A stretch of DNA of 64,000 nt from a virus, in the IMG/VR virus record IMGVR_UViG_3300007735_000784, positions 1 through 64,000 of that record; one strand, 5' to 3'. This document shows positions 27,023 to 33,465 of this stretch, one piece after another. Each line of letters begins with the position of its first letter. Position 1 is the stretch's first letter. Under the pieces are notes generated by a model that saw only the letters and a program-made list of their open reading frames with translations, was not told the DNA's origin and did no database searches. The position numbers and the translations under genes are program-made.

Positions 27023-27055
27023 TATACCCGTTTTAAGCGTTTGCAAACGGGTATA
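27023..27055. promoter_or_regulatory. 11-bp perfect inverted repeat between leftward genes
   Basis: TATACCCGTTT (27023-27033) and AAACGGGTATA (27045-27055) around an 11-nt loop. A perfect 12-bp palindrome CGTTTGCAAACG (27038-27049) sits partly inside it. On the minus strand the stem is followed by TTTTC, so it may be a weak terminator, or an operator. Confidence 0.55.
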
Positions 27056-27080
27056 ATATTAGTAATGAGCTAGTTGTAAA

Positions 27081-27371
27081 TTACCCAAAAATTGATTTAG
27101 GTAGGTTCTTGTACATCTCTTGCATTTCAATAACATAAGTACAATAAACTAAAGTATCTTCTAGCTGCTTAATGTAATAAATAGCTGCTTTTTCGTCTTT
27201 TAGTTTTAGATATTCTTCTATTTCATCTAAAACTTCATAGGAGCAATCTCTTTGCACTCTCATATCATCATGAAATTGATCGAAAATAGGAGTATCTGCG
27301 TCTAATTCATTATACTTTAAGCTAATTTGATTAACAAAAGTACAAGCGGCCTTTAACAAGTTCTTCTTCAT
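27081..27371 (-). CDS. Small acidic hypothetical protein
   Basis: 96 aa, helical and acidic, with a Cys pair pattern but no recognised domain. Its start is preceded by the shared leader CCACTAAATTAA also found before two larger leftward genes. Early host-takeover function is possible but unsupported. Confidence 0.55.
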   Translation of the reverse strand: MKKNLLKAACTFVNQISLKYNELDADTPIFDQFHDDMRVQRDCSYEVLDEIEEYLKLKDEKAAIYYIKQLEDTLVYCTYVIEMQEMYKNLPKSIFG

Positions 27372-27410
27372 GGCTATTAATTTAGTGGTTTATAAAAAAT
27401 GCTTTTTAAA
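27372..27410 (-). promoter_or_regulatory. Shared 5' leader of leftward genes, copy 1
   Basis: Minus strand reads CCACTAAATTAATAGCC directly before the ATG at 27371, followed upstream by an AAAAAGCATTT element. Near-identical leaders precede the starts at 28468 and 29142. Confidence 0.55.
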
Positions 27411-27459
27411 ATTATGGTATTAATGTAGGTGCGTTATTTAACAGATAATATTGGCGTTT

Positions 27460-27615
27460 CTAGTTAAAGCTATCTAGCTTTTCCTTCCACTTATGGAATA
27501 GGAGTGCTTGTCCTTGTGGTTCTTTATAGTTTAATATCATTCGTTTGCATGGTTCTAGCTGATCCGGTAATTTACAGGACTCAATGCATCTGGCAATAAA
27601 AAAAAAGGAGTTCAT
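27460..27615 (-). CDS. 51-aa hypothetical protein
   Basis: Short ORF filling the gap between 27371 and 27629. Residues 1-8 are hydrophobic (MNSFFFIA), then a charged body with CIESCKLPDQLEPCKR, containing three cysteines. It starts with ATG and ends at TAG inside a copy of the phage motif. Function unknown; probably real because of position and coding-like composition. Confidence 0.45.
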   Translation of the reverse strand: MNSFFFIARCIESCKLPDQLEPCKRMILNYKEPQGQALLFHKWKEKLDSFN

Positions 27616-27628
27616 GGTTTTACGGGTT

Positions 27629-27826
27629 TTAAGGTTTGCATTTTATTTTTCTTAAATTGTACGGGGTTGCATCTAAATAATAATCAAAAGTATAGCCTAA
27701 TTTATTTAGCTTCTTTAATAGTTTATCAGATAACATATATGTATCACAGTCGCCAAAATTATCTATAATATTCCTAACTTTTTTAGGTAATAATTCAGGG
27801 CGTTCAAAAAAATCTATATTTGTCAT
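27629..27826 (-). CDS. Small hypothetical protein
   Basis: 65 aa with an acidic N-terminal half and basic C-terminus (LRKIKCKP). No recognised domain. An AAAGTTTGCGTTTT motif copy (27834-27847) lies immediately upstream of its start. Confidence 0.5.
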   Translation of the reverse strand: MTNIDFFERPELLPKKVRNIIDNFGDCDTYMLSDKLLKKLNKLGYTFDYYLDATPYNLRKIKCKP

Positions 27827-27850
27827 ATTAATTAAAGTTTGCGTTTTATA

Positions 27851-28468
27851 TTATTCGTAAATTTCAATGTTAAACAGGTCCTGAGTTATACATTCTGCAT
27901 CAATTACTCTTTTAAAGTCAAAATACACGTTACCTCCGCATTCAATTTCTTCATAGGTGTTTGTTTCCTCTGCTGCGTCTTTATATATGCTCCAAAGGTC
28001 GTTGCCTTCTTTTACTTCAATATCATTAGCGGCAAATTTCTTTTTGATGAGGTCTAAAAAATCCCTTTCTCCAAAGTTATTCCAGGCTTCTTCTATTAGT
28101 TCCTGCTCTACTTCGCTGCAATCTTCATCATCTATGCACGGGTAATTATATAGGGCCGTTAAAGTTTCTATTATTTCCTCGTTGTCACATTGGCCGTTTA
28201 TATATATTATCTCGCTGTTGTATGCTCCATTAATTTTAATTACGTTTGGATCGTCTTTGAATAGGTCCATAAATATACGTACATTGGACCTTTCTACATG
28301 GTAACTATTATCATAGTCTCCAAAAGATAGTAATTTGCATTGGAACCAGTCGTTGTTCTTGTTTGCGCTGGCCTGGTGTGCTGCGTATTGGCTTGGGCGG
28401 CCTTCTTCGTCCTTTACCCAACTATCATAGCTTTTAAATTCGTCGAATAATGTGGTTTTGTTTTGCAT
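27851..28468 (-). CDS. Acidic hypothetical protein (DNA-mimic-like charge)
   Basis: 205 aa, strongly acidic: clusters such as CIDDEDCSEVEQELIEEAW and many isolated Asp/Glu, few Lys/Arg after residue 90. Acidic early phage proteins are sometimes DNA mimics or anti-restriction factors, but no Ard or Ocr family motif was recognised. It carries the shared CCACTAAA leader upstream. Confidence 0.5.
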   Translation of the reverse strand: MQNKTTLFDEFKSYDSWVKDEEGRPSQYAAHQASANKNNDWFQCKLLSFGDYDNSYHVERSNVRIFMDLFKDDPNVIKINGAYNSEIIYINGQCDNEEIIETLTALYNYPCIDDEDCSEVEQELIEEAWNNFGERDFLDLIKKKFAANDIEVKEGNDLWSIYKDAAEETNTYEEIECGGNVYFDFKRVIDAECITQDLFNIEIYE

Positions 28469-28498
28469 GGTCGTTTTATTTTAGTGGTTATTAATTAG
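28469..28498 (-). promoter_or_regulatory. Shared 5' leader of leftward genes, copy 2
   Basis: Minus strand CCACTAAAATAAAACGACC immediately before the ATG at 28468, matching the leaders at 27372 and 29143. Confidence 0.55.
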
Positions 28499-28502
28499 TT
28501 TC

Positions 28503-28548
28503 ACCAGGTTTAGCCGGTCCCGTTTTTAGTGGGTGCCGGCGGCCTGGT
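28503..28548 (-). terminator. GC-rich hairpin between two leftward genes
   Basis: ACCAGG (28503-28508) pairs with CCTGGT (28543-28548) and an inner GCCGG/CCGGC stem forms around an 18-20 nt loop. There is no clean T-tract on the minus strand, so it could be a transcript-processing or attenuating structure rather than a true terminator. Confidence 0.45.
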
Positions 28549-28566
28549 TTGTTTTGGATTTAATTT

Positions 28567-29142
28567 TTAATAAATTTCTCCGTCCTCTGTAAATTCATAT
28601 TTATTAGCTTCTATTGTTTCACTAATATATTCGTCTGAGTCCATCCAGTCAAAGTCCTTTTCAGCTATTTCCTCATAACTTGGTATCTCTAGGTCTAAGT
28701 TAGTGGTATGCTTGTCTGGATTCCGTAAAAAATCAATGATAGGTTGTAAAAAGTCAAAGTCATAACATACTCCCGTTAGTGGGCAGTTGTCCAGGTTATT
28801 AGTTTTGAATACTTTTGATAATCTAACCTTTACCGGATTATCATATTTATACTGAAAATAGGAGTTTTTAATTTTCCCGTCTGCGTGTTTGCTTATCCGG
28901 TTTGTATCGGTCCAAAGGTGGCTTAAATTATTTTGGATCCATGCAACAAGTCTGGCGCCTTTAATTTCCTCCTGTATGTGTCTGAGGTCTTTATATATCT
29001 TCTCTGCGGCCTTGTAACTTGCAAGCCTATCAGGTCCCCAAAAGTCATCATTGTCCTGGTACCTGTAGTTATTTATTGCAGTCTGTTTAGCTTCTTCGCT
29101 GAGTTCAGCAAATTTGTATAATTTAATTTCGATGGTTTTCAT
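28567..29142 (-). CDS. Conserved phage hypothetical protein (FxELSEEAKQTAINNYR type)
   Basis: 191 aa. The N-terminal YKFAELSEEAKQTAINNYRY (residues 9-28) is a motif I recognise from many phage and plasmid proteins of unknown function that start with a short strand and this helix. The rest is helical, with an acidic C-terminus. Its ATG is preceded by the shared leader. Function unknown. Confidence 0.6.
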   Translation of the reverse strand: MKTIEIKLYKFAELSEEAKQTAINNYRYQDNDDFWGPDRLASYKAAEKIYKDLRHIQEEIKGARLVAWIQNNLSHLWTDTNRISKHADGKIKNSYFQYKYDNPVKVRLSKVFKTNNLDNCPLTGVCYDFDFLQPIIDFLRNPDKHTTNLDLEIPSYEEIAEKDFDWMDSDEYISETIEANKYEFTEDGEIY

Positions 29143-29170
29143 GGTCGTTAATTTAGTGGTTATTAATTAA
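29143..29170 (-). promoter_or_regulatory. Shared 5' leader of leftward genes, copy 3
   Basis: Minus strand CCACTAAATTAACGACC directly upstream of the ATG at 29142, followed by a copy of the phage motif (29169-29182). Confidence 0.55.
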
Positions 29171-29185
29171 AGTTTGCGTTTCGTA

Positions 29186-29281
29186 TTATAGTAGCGTTTT
29201 AATTTTATCTTCTGCCTCTTGTTGACTATTAGCGTATACAATATATGTACTTCGGTCAATTATTATTCTATATTGTTTCAT
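29186..29281 (-). CDS. 31-aa leftward micro-ORF
   Basis: Encodes a 31-aa peptide starting MKQYRIIIDRSTYIVYANSQ and ending KTLL. Its start overlaps the stop of the upstream micro-ORF (ATGA), a coupling that favours real translation. No domain recognised. Confidence 0.4.
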   Translation of the reverse strand: MKQYRIIIDRSTYIVYANSQQEAEDKIKTLL

Positions 29282-29379
29282 AGTATATAAGCTATTAAAT
29301 TAATAATATAAACTATACCGGCTAGCCATAGCATCCAGCCGTAAATTAGTAGGTCTTTAATGAGTGTTTTAAATTTCAT
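29278..29379 (-). CDS. 33-aa single-TM leftward micro-ORF
   Basis: A basic N-terminus (MKFKTLIKD) followed by a membrane segment covering residues 10-32. Coupled by ATGA overlap to the 31-aa ORF downstream. Small membrane peptides are common in early phage regions. No homologue claimed. Confidence 0.4.
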   Translation of the reverse strand: MKFKTLIKDLLIYGWMLWLAGIVYIINLIAYIL

Positions 29380-30360
29380 GGTTTCAATTATTGGTTACGT
29401 CTATATAAACGGTAGCTAATTATTAATGTTTCATTTATTATGCTATATTTGTATAATTATTTACTAATTAGTAGCTAACTTGCTTATAATCAATGAGTAT
29501 AAATTAATCAGGAAATAAGGGTTAAAATAAGCTATTTAAGCGGCTAATTAGTATAGTGTTGAGTATTAATACTATAACCGTTTGTAAGCGTTTAATTCTA
29601 TTAGGTATATGGGCTGCTTATTATCTAAAGTTGGCGTTTTATATATAAGCCTCTCCCCTATATATAACATAAGCCTATAACCACTTCTGGACCTTACCTA
29701 AAAATTAAGGAGAAAATTAAAAATAAGGCGGGGGTGTTGGTTCTTTACTCCAGGTCAATGGCTGCTGCCGGTCCTCATTTCCTTTTATGATTGCTTTATT
29801 TGTGTGCCTTTCAACATGTCTTTAATTAGTCTTATAATATTTATTATGTTAAGTAGCTATTTTAGTGGGCTTATTCTTCTGCTTCTGCTATGTTGTTGCA
29901 TCAGCCCCTCCCCTACTCTATCATGTTTGCTTTATTTATTATTATTCATTGGCTTAATTAGCTTTATCCCTTTGTTTATGGGGGTTGCCAGTGAGTGATG
30001 GTCCCTTTTATATTGGGTTTTGGTTTTGATCTTGCGTCTGGGGGGTGGGTTTCGGGATTAATTTCCCTTTGGACCACCCCCACCCGTCAATTTTTAACGG
30101 TAACTCCCCCTTCCCACCTATAAAAATTTTATTTTTTATTTTTTTTAATTTTAGTGGGGGTTAATTAGTGAAATTAGTGGTATAAAAATGAAACTTTAAA
30201 TTAGTGGCTGCGTTAAATAGGGTAAATTAGTTATTTTTGGCGATAAATGGGTGATATTTTAGAATGTAATATATTGATAATCAATAGTGGGTTATAAAAA
30301 TCACCGAGCCGAGCCAAAATAAAAAAAGCGACAAAATAGTAATTAATTAAAATAAGGGAT
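29380..30360. other. Gene-poor divergent region rich in hairpins (possible origin/control region)
   Basis: It separates the leftward genes from the rightward genes at 30361. It holds a rightward TATATTTG (29444-29451) without a clear -33, a copy of the phage motif (29627-29640), and from 30000 G- and C-runs forming several hairpins. One very hydrophobic ORF (29816-29998, 60 aa, Leu/Ile/Ser-rich) is open but its composition follows the T-rich strand and I do not call it. Divergent genes around a structured, low-coding stretch is typical of a replication origin or master control region; this is inference. Confidence 0.5.
30041..30081. other. GC-rich hairpin in the divergent region
   Basis: GGGGGTGG (30041-30048) pairs exactly with CCACCCCC (30074-30081), with CGGGA/TCCC pairing inside the loop. 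A small CCGT/ACGG hairpin (30084-30100) and a TAAC-CCCCC/GGGGGTTA pairing across 30101-30163 follow. Confidence 0.55.
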
Positions 30361-30639
30361 ATGTTATTAATAAATCCAGATTTAGAGTTTCCGAAAAGAT
30401 CGGATAATATTTTTAAGCCGATGACTGCTGCCTCTGCGGCTAAAATAACGCATGAGGCTAACATAAAAGGGTTAGAGCAGGACATTGCTACTATAGCTAG
30501 GCTGATATATGAGGCAGCGAATGGAGGTCTTAATTTTATAGTAAGGGAGAAGGTGATGAAAGATGTACTAGATTATTATAAGGGATTAGGATATATAGTA
30601 AGTGTTGATAGTAATGGAGATTGGAGAATAGAGTGGTAA
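30361..30639 (+). CDS. Hypothetical protein, first rightward early gene
   Basis: 92 aa, helical with a C-terminal YYKGLGYIVSVDSNGDWRIEW strand segment that recalls small phage proteins with a winged or beta-hairpin C-terminus. No clear promoter directly upstream; a possible -7 TATTTTTG lies at 30232-30239. Function unknown. Confidence 0.55.
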   Translation: MLLINPDLEFPKRSDNIFKPMTAASAAKITHEANIKGLEQDIATIARLIYEAANGGLNFIVREKVMKDVLDYYKGLGYIVSVDSNGDWRIEW

Positions 30640-30670
30640 TTTACGAAACGCAAACTTTAGATAAGCAGTT

Positions 30671-31060
30671 ATGGAAATAGCAGAATTAAGGATAGGTAAC
30701 CTATATAAATCCACTAAATTTAGATTACCGGTTACTTGCAAGTTGTCGGATTTAGTTGAGATATACCACATGGCTGATGGGGCCGAGGTTGATAAGTACC
30801 ATGTGTTAAGTGTGTTTGCGCCTATACCTATTACGGAAGATTGGGTGATAGCTTTTGGATTTAAGAAGCATGAACTATGTATCCCTGATATGTATATTAA
30901 GGATGGTTGTGGGTTTTCTATTAAGTATAGGAAAGAAAATGGTTTTACTGTTGGGTATAGGTATGGCTATGTTTATTTAAAGTATGTCCATCAGTTGCAG
31001 GATCTTTATTTTGCTTTAATGGGGAGTGAGCTTATTTATGAAACGCAAATTATATTTTAA
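30671..31060 (+). CDS. Conserved Bacteroidota phage hypothetical protein (ELRIGN...VHQLQDLYFAL)
   Basis: 129 aa. The pattern AELRIGNLY at the start, PIPITEDWVIAFGF in the middle and YVHQLQDLYFALMGSEL near the C-terminus is one I recognise from many Bacteroidota phages and prophages, where it is annotated as hypothetical. Its stop is followed immediately by the next ATG (TAATGG overlap). Function unknown. Confidence 0.65.
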   Translation: MEIAELRIGNLYKSTKFRLPVTCKLSDLVEIYHMADGAEVDKYHVLSVFAPIPITEDWVIAFGFKKHELCIPDMYIKDGCGFSIKYRKENGFTVGYRYGYVYLKYVHQLQDLYFALMGSELIYETQIIF

Positions 31061-31269
31061 TGGAAATATTAGTTAACAATCAACCGGCCATAAGAATTAG
31101 TGGCAAGGTGATTAAGGTGTACAAGGATAACTTCACGAAGAAGGTAAGCCGGTTATGTGATTGTGATGGGGATAAGGTGTGGTTCCCTGGGAGTAGTGTT
31201 AGGGATAATGATGATGGGACTATTGATATACAGGAGTGGATATACTATAAGAAGTTTCCAAATGGTTAA
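31060..31269 (+). CDS. Small hypothetical protein
   Basis: 69 aa, beta-rich and mixed charge (SGKVIKVYKDNFTKKVSRLC, then IQEWIYYKKFPNG). It looks like a small KTSC/SH3-like fold but no family is claimed. Overlaps genes on both sides. Confidence 0.55.
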   Translation: MEILVNNQPAIRISGKVIKVYKDNFTKKVSRLCDCDGDKVWFPGSSVRDNDDGTIDIQEWIYYKKFPNG

Positions 31270-31465
31270 AACGCAAACTTTAGATAAGATGAGAGATTTA
31301 GATTTAGCAGCTTCTCCCCCATTGGGAAAGAGAAAGAGTAGTGATTGGCACAGAGGAGTAAAAGTGCTAATGCTATATTGGGAAAAGATGAGAGAGTATA
31401 GAGAGATAGAAGATAGATTTAATAGCAACGCCAAAGTTAGCGTTTCCGCACATGGTTCCAGATAA
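31262..31465 (+). CDS. Small hypothetical protein
   Basis: 67 aa from the ATG overlapping the previous stop (the frame is open further upstream but would overlap a full gene). Helical and basic. Its first codons and its NAKVSV segment are both encoded by copies of the phage motif (31268-31281 and 31427-31444), so the gene is bracketed by them. Confidence 0.5.
   Translation: MVKTQTLDKMRDLDLAASPPLGKRKSSDWHRGVKVLMLYWEKMREYREIEDRFNSNAKVSVSAHGSR
31427..31444. repeat. Palindromic copy of the phage-wide motif
   Basis: AACGCCAAAGTTAGCGTT, just before the start of the 31452 gene. Confidence 0.7.
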
Positions 31466-31973
31466 AAAAATAGCAGCCGCACAGCATTGGATTGACATAA
31501 TGTATCCAGGCATCACCGACCCTATTAAAATAGAGAAGTTAAAGAAGGAGTATTTCTCCATGACCAAGAACGTGGCAGTCCGGCCAAAGAAGTACCCAAA
31601 GAAAAAGAAAATAGTGGTTCGGTATAAGTACAAAATCACCACTAGAAACTTCCTCACACTAATTAAGGCTGAGAGAAACCACATCTTTAAAAGATTAAGG
31701 GAGTTTGGGGTGAAGCTCAGTTATGTGCAGCTTAGGTATTTAATCCTTATTACTTATGAGCAGCTATATGACTATCCGCTTAAAGTATCACTAAAGAGGA
31801 TGGGGATTAATCGTATTAAAACGCAAACCTTAGAGGATCAGGGAGTCCTAAAAGACGGGGAATTAACCGACCTTGGTAAAATAGTTTACAACGAATGTAT
31901 TAATGTAGTGGTTACTAGGAGTGGGTTTGAGGTGAAAGAAAGTAGTTTTAGGTATTGGATTTTTGAACAATAA
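31452..31973 (+). CDS. Hypothetical basic protein
   Basis: 173 aa. The N-terminal half is Lys-rich (RPKKYPKKKKIVVRYKYK); the C-terminal half looks helical with a winged-helix-like ERMGINRIKTQTLEDQGV-type arrangement (here LKRMGINRIKTQTLEDQGV). A DNA-binding role is plausible. It overlaps the preceding gene by 14 bp. Confidence 0.5.
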   Translation: MVPDKKIAAAQHWIDIMYPGITDPIKIEKLKKEYFSMTKNVAVRPKKYPKKKKIVVRYKYKITTRNFLTLIKAERNHIFKRLREFGVKLSYVQLRYLILITYEQLYDYPLKVSLKRMGINRIKTQTLEDQGVLKDGELTDLGKIVYNECINVVVTRSGFEVKESSFRYWIFEQ

Positions 31974-32004
31974 TTGTATAATTTGTAACTTTAATTTATC
32001 TTTG
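31974..32004 (+). promoter_or_regulatory. Promoter upstream of the cassette array
   Basis: TTG at 31974-31976, 20 bp spacer, TATCTTTG at 31997-32004, ATG at 32021. It is the nearest strong promoter to the cassette array, so it probably transcribes the first cassettes. Confidence 0.65.
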
Positions 32005-32020
32005 GCGTTAAATAACATAT

Positions 32021-32239
32021 ATGGAAGAAACTAAAGTTGGCGTTTCGACAGAACGTAAAACAGGATACTACTGGATAGTATATAAGAGAAGAAAATGGAT
32101 CTTCTATTATAATAAGGATAAGGAAGAATGGTATGACGTTCTTAATTATAAGCGGTATTATGATTATGACTTTGATAAAATATACGAAACGCAACTTTTA
32201 GCTCCGGCTAATGAACCTAGTGAAAACTATAAGTGGTAG
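32021..32239 (+). CDS. Small hypothetical protein at the left edge of the cassette array
   Basis: 72 aa, aromatic-rich (YYWIVYKRRKWIFYYNKDKE). It begins with a full copy of the phage motif (32033-32046). Its stop codon is one base before the first attC-like site, so it marks the left boundary of the array. Function unknown. Confidence 0.5.
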   Translation: MEETKVGVSTERKTGYYWIVYKRRKWIFYYNKDKEEWYDVLNYKRYYDYDFDKIYETQLLAPANEPSENYKW

Positions 32240-32240
32240 A

Positions 32241-32373
32241 CCGCTAACGTTTTGCGTGTATAAGAAGTGGCGGAATTAAAGCATAAAATTAACTTGAAAG
32301 CAATGCAGTTGAATATAACACTAATGTTTCTAAATGGCACAAAACCCGCCATTTTTTATACACGCTGTTATGT
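32241..32373 (+). other. attC-like site 1
   Basis: Half-core CGCTAACG (32242-32249); arms GCGTGTATAAGAAGTGGCGG (32254-32273) and CCGCCATTTTTTATACACGC (32346-32365) pair nearly completely; terminal half-core GTTATGT (32367-32373). Total 133 bp, central loop about 70 nt. Confidence 0.8.
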
Positions 32374-32400
32374 GTATGTGGCGGTTTAAATAACGAAAAT

Positions 32401-32649
32401 ATGAAGATAAAAGCAATTTACATTAAGAACTTAAAAATGAGTGAAGGCAAAGTTGCTGCACAAGTGGCACACGCTGTTAAGAATTTAGGAATAACGCCAA
32501 CTGATTGTGATATAATAGTTTTAGGTGTTTCAACCACTAAGTTTAATGAATTAACAGCACAGCACGAATGTTACATTCAACGAGATAAAGGATTAACAGA
32601 AGTAGAAAGTGGTACAGCAACAGCAGCGGCTTGGATAGATGTTCCGTAG
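32401..32649 (+). CDS. PTH2-type peptidyl-tRNA hydrolase (cassette 1)
   Basis: 82 aa. Residues 12-27 (KMSEGKVAAQVAHAV) match the signature of the PTH2 family (Bit1-like peptidyl-tRNA hydrolase), with its K-x-x-x-Q-x-x-H core. Family members recycle stalled peptidyl-tRNAs; here the domain is short (usual length about 115 aa) but has the complete N-terminal active-site helix. It is carried as a gene cassette, starting about 28 bp after attC 1. Whether it still hydrolyses peptidyl-tRNA cannot be told. Confidence 0.7.
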   Translation: MKIKAIYIKNLKMSEGKVAAQVAHAVKNLGITPTDCDIIVLGVSTTKFNELTAQHECYIQRDKGLTEVESGTATAAAWIDVP

Positions 32650-32690
32650 CCATTACATGTAACGAACAAGTATTTTAGTAGTGCGATTAA
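32649..32690 (+). other. Degenerate attC half (remnant)
   Basis: GCCATTACATGTAACG (32649-32664) resembles a cassette 3' end and half-core and is partly complementary to the start of cassette 1 (GTTATGTG). No matching second arm is seen, so it is probably the left half of a deleted or fused attC. Confidence 0.45.
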
Positions 32691-32713
32691 TAGCAGAAAG
32701 TAACAATGAAACA

Positions 32714-32806
32714 AGAATAACGGGTTGCGGCTTTGCGAAGTTGCTTAAAACACATAATATGGAAAAATACAGATTGATACAATTTTGCAAAGCCGCTGTT
32801 AGCAGT
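32714..32806 (+). other. attC-like site 2
   Basis: Half-core AATAACG (32716-32722); arms GCGGCTTTGCGAAGTTGC (32727-32744) and GCAAAGCCGC (32787-32796) with flanking TTTT pair with small bulges; terminal half-core GTTAGCA (32798-32804). Confidence 0.75.
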
Positions 32807-32914
32807 AGGTTCGTACCTATTCGCTATTACTTAATAGAGTTTTTCTGTTGGGTAATTTGCGGAATTGATTTTTACAAAAATTATCAAAGGTTCTATAAAC
32901 GAACTTACCGCTAA
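32759..32914 (+). CDS. 51-aa single-TM protein (cassette 2), start inside attC 2
   Basis: The ATG at 32759 lies in the loop of attC 2, so residues 2-16 (EKYRLIQFCKAAVSS) are encoded by the attC right arm. A hydrophobic segment covers about residues 23-38 (YYLIEFFCWVICGIDF), followed by a basic aromatic tail. The stop TAA is in the next half-core CGCTAACG. Probable small membrane protein, function unknown. Confidence 0.5.
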   Translation: MEKYRLIQFCKAAVSSRFVPIRYYLIEFFCWVICGIDFYKNYQRFYKRTYR

Positions 32915-33041
32915 CGTTTTCGGGCTTTGTGTCCGTTGGCGAATTAAACCACAAATGTTAAATTAAAAACAAATATTGATTATGAGCAAAAAAGTTGAAT
33001 TGAAAGACAAAACCGCCAATGGCACAAAAACCGTGTTAGGC
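32906..33041 (+). other. attC-like site 3
   Basis: Half-core CCGCTAACG (32908-32916); arm around GGCTTTGTGTCCGTTGGCG (32924-32942) pairs with CGCCAATGGCACAAAAACCG (33014-33033); terminal half-core GTTAGGC (33035-33041), a perfect GTTRRRY. Confidence 0.8.
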
Positions 33042-33263
33042 GTAGGTTTTTATCGCTGTGGCCACTGTGGGCAACCGACAGATAAAGATGGTGAGCCGTT
33101 GGATTTAGAAGCGTGTAAAACATGGCAAGCAGATAAAGCAGAGTTAGTGCATGGAAATTGTTGCGTGCATGAACTACGCCAACGGCAGACAATTATAGTA
33201 ACGAGGGATATGGCTATTGATGCAGGAGATATGTCGCTGGAGGGTCAGGAGTGGGTTTGGTAA
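32982..33263 (+). CDS. Zinc-ribbon-like protein (cassette 3), start inside attC 3
   Basis: 93 aa. The ATG lies in the attC 3 loop, so residues 2-20 (SKKVELKDKTANGTKTVLG) are attC-encoded. YRCGHCGQPTD (about 25-35) supplies a CxxC knuckle, and later CC near residue 61 may complete a metal site. The C-terminal half is helical. No family was recognised. Confidence 0.6.
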   Translation: MSKKVELKDKTANGTKTVLGVGFYRCGHCGQPTDKDGEPLDLEACKTWQADKAELVHGNCCVHELRQRQTIIVTRDMAIDAGDMSLEGQEWVW

Positions 33264-33267
33264 ACTT

Positions 33268-33363
33268 ACGCCTAACGTTTTGCGTATATGAGAAGTGGCA
33301 CTTGTAGAATGTTGATGTTTAGCACAAATGTTTATGTGCAATTTCTTATATACGCTGTTATGT
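33268..33363 (+). other. attC-like site 4
   Basis: Half-core GCCTAACG (33270-33277), which fits RYYYAAC; arms GCGTATATGAGAAGTGGCAC and GTGCAATTTCTTATATACGC pair around a 40-nt loop; terminal half-core GTTATGT (33357-33363). Confidence 0.8.
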
Positions 33364-33465
33364 TCTCGTTGCGGTTTATTAACTAAAAACTTAAATCGAA
33401 TCACAGAAGTAGTATTTATTTTTTTGTGCGGTGGCAAAAATTAATTTGAAAAATTAAAAAGAATT

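Noticed and set aside
29804-29998. Very hydrophobic rightward ORF (about 60 aa)
   Set aside because: Its composition can be explained by the T-rich strand of the control region; no promoter or coupling to neighbours. Left as uncalled.
32033-32046. The phage motif GTTGGCG as an integron attI or attC core
   Set aside because: It resembles GTTAGCG but the motif has no flanking inverted arms and occurs throughout the phage, so it is not treated as a recombination site.
32681-32758. Upstream extension of the cassette 2 ORF from a GTG
   Set aside because: It would cross the whole attC 2 left arm; other cassette genes start in the attC loop, so ATG 32759 is preferred.
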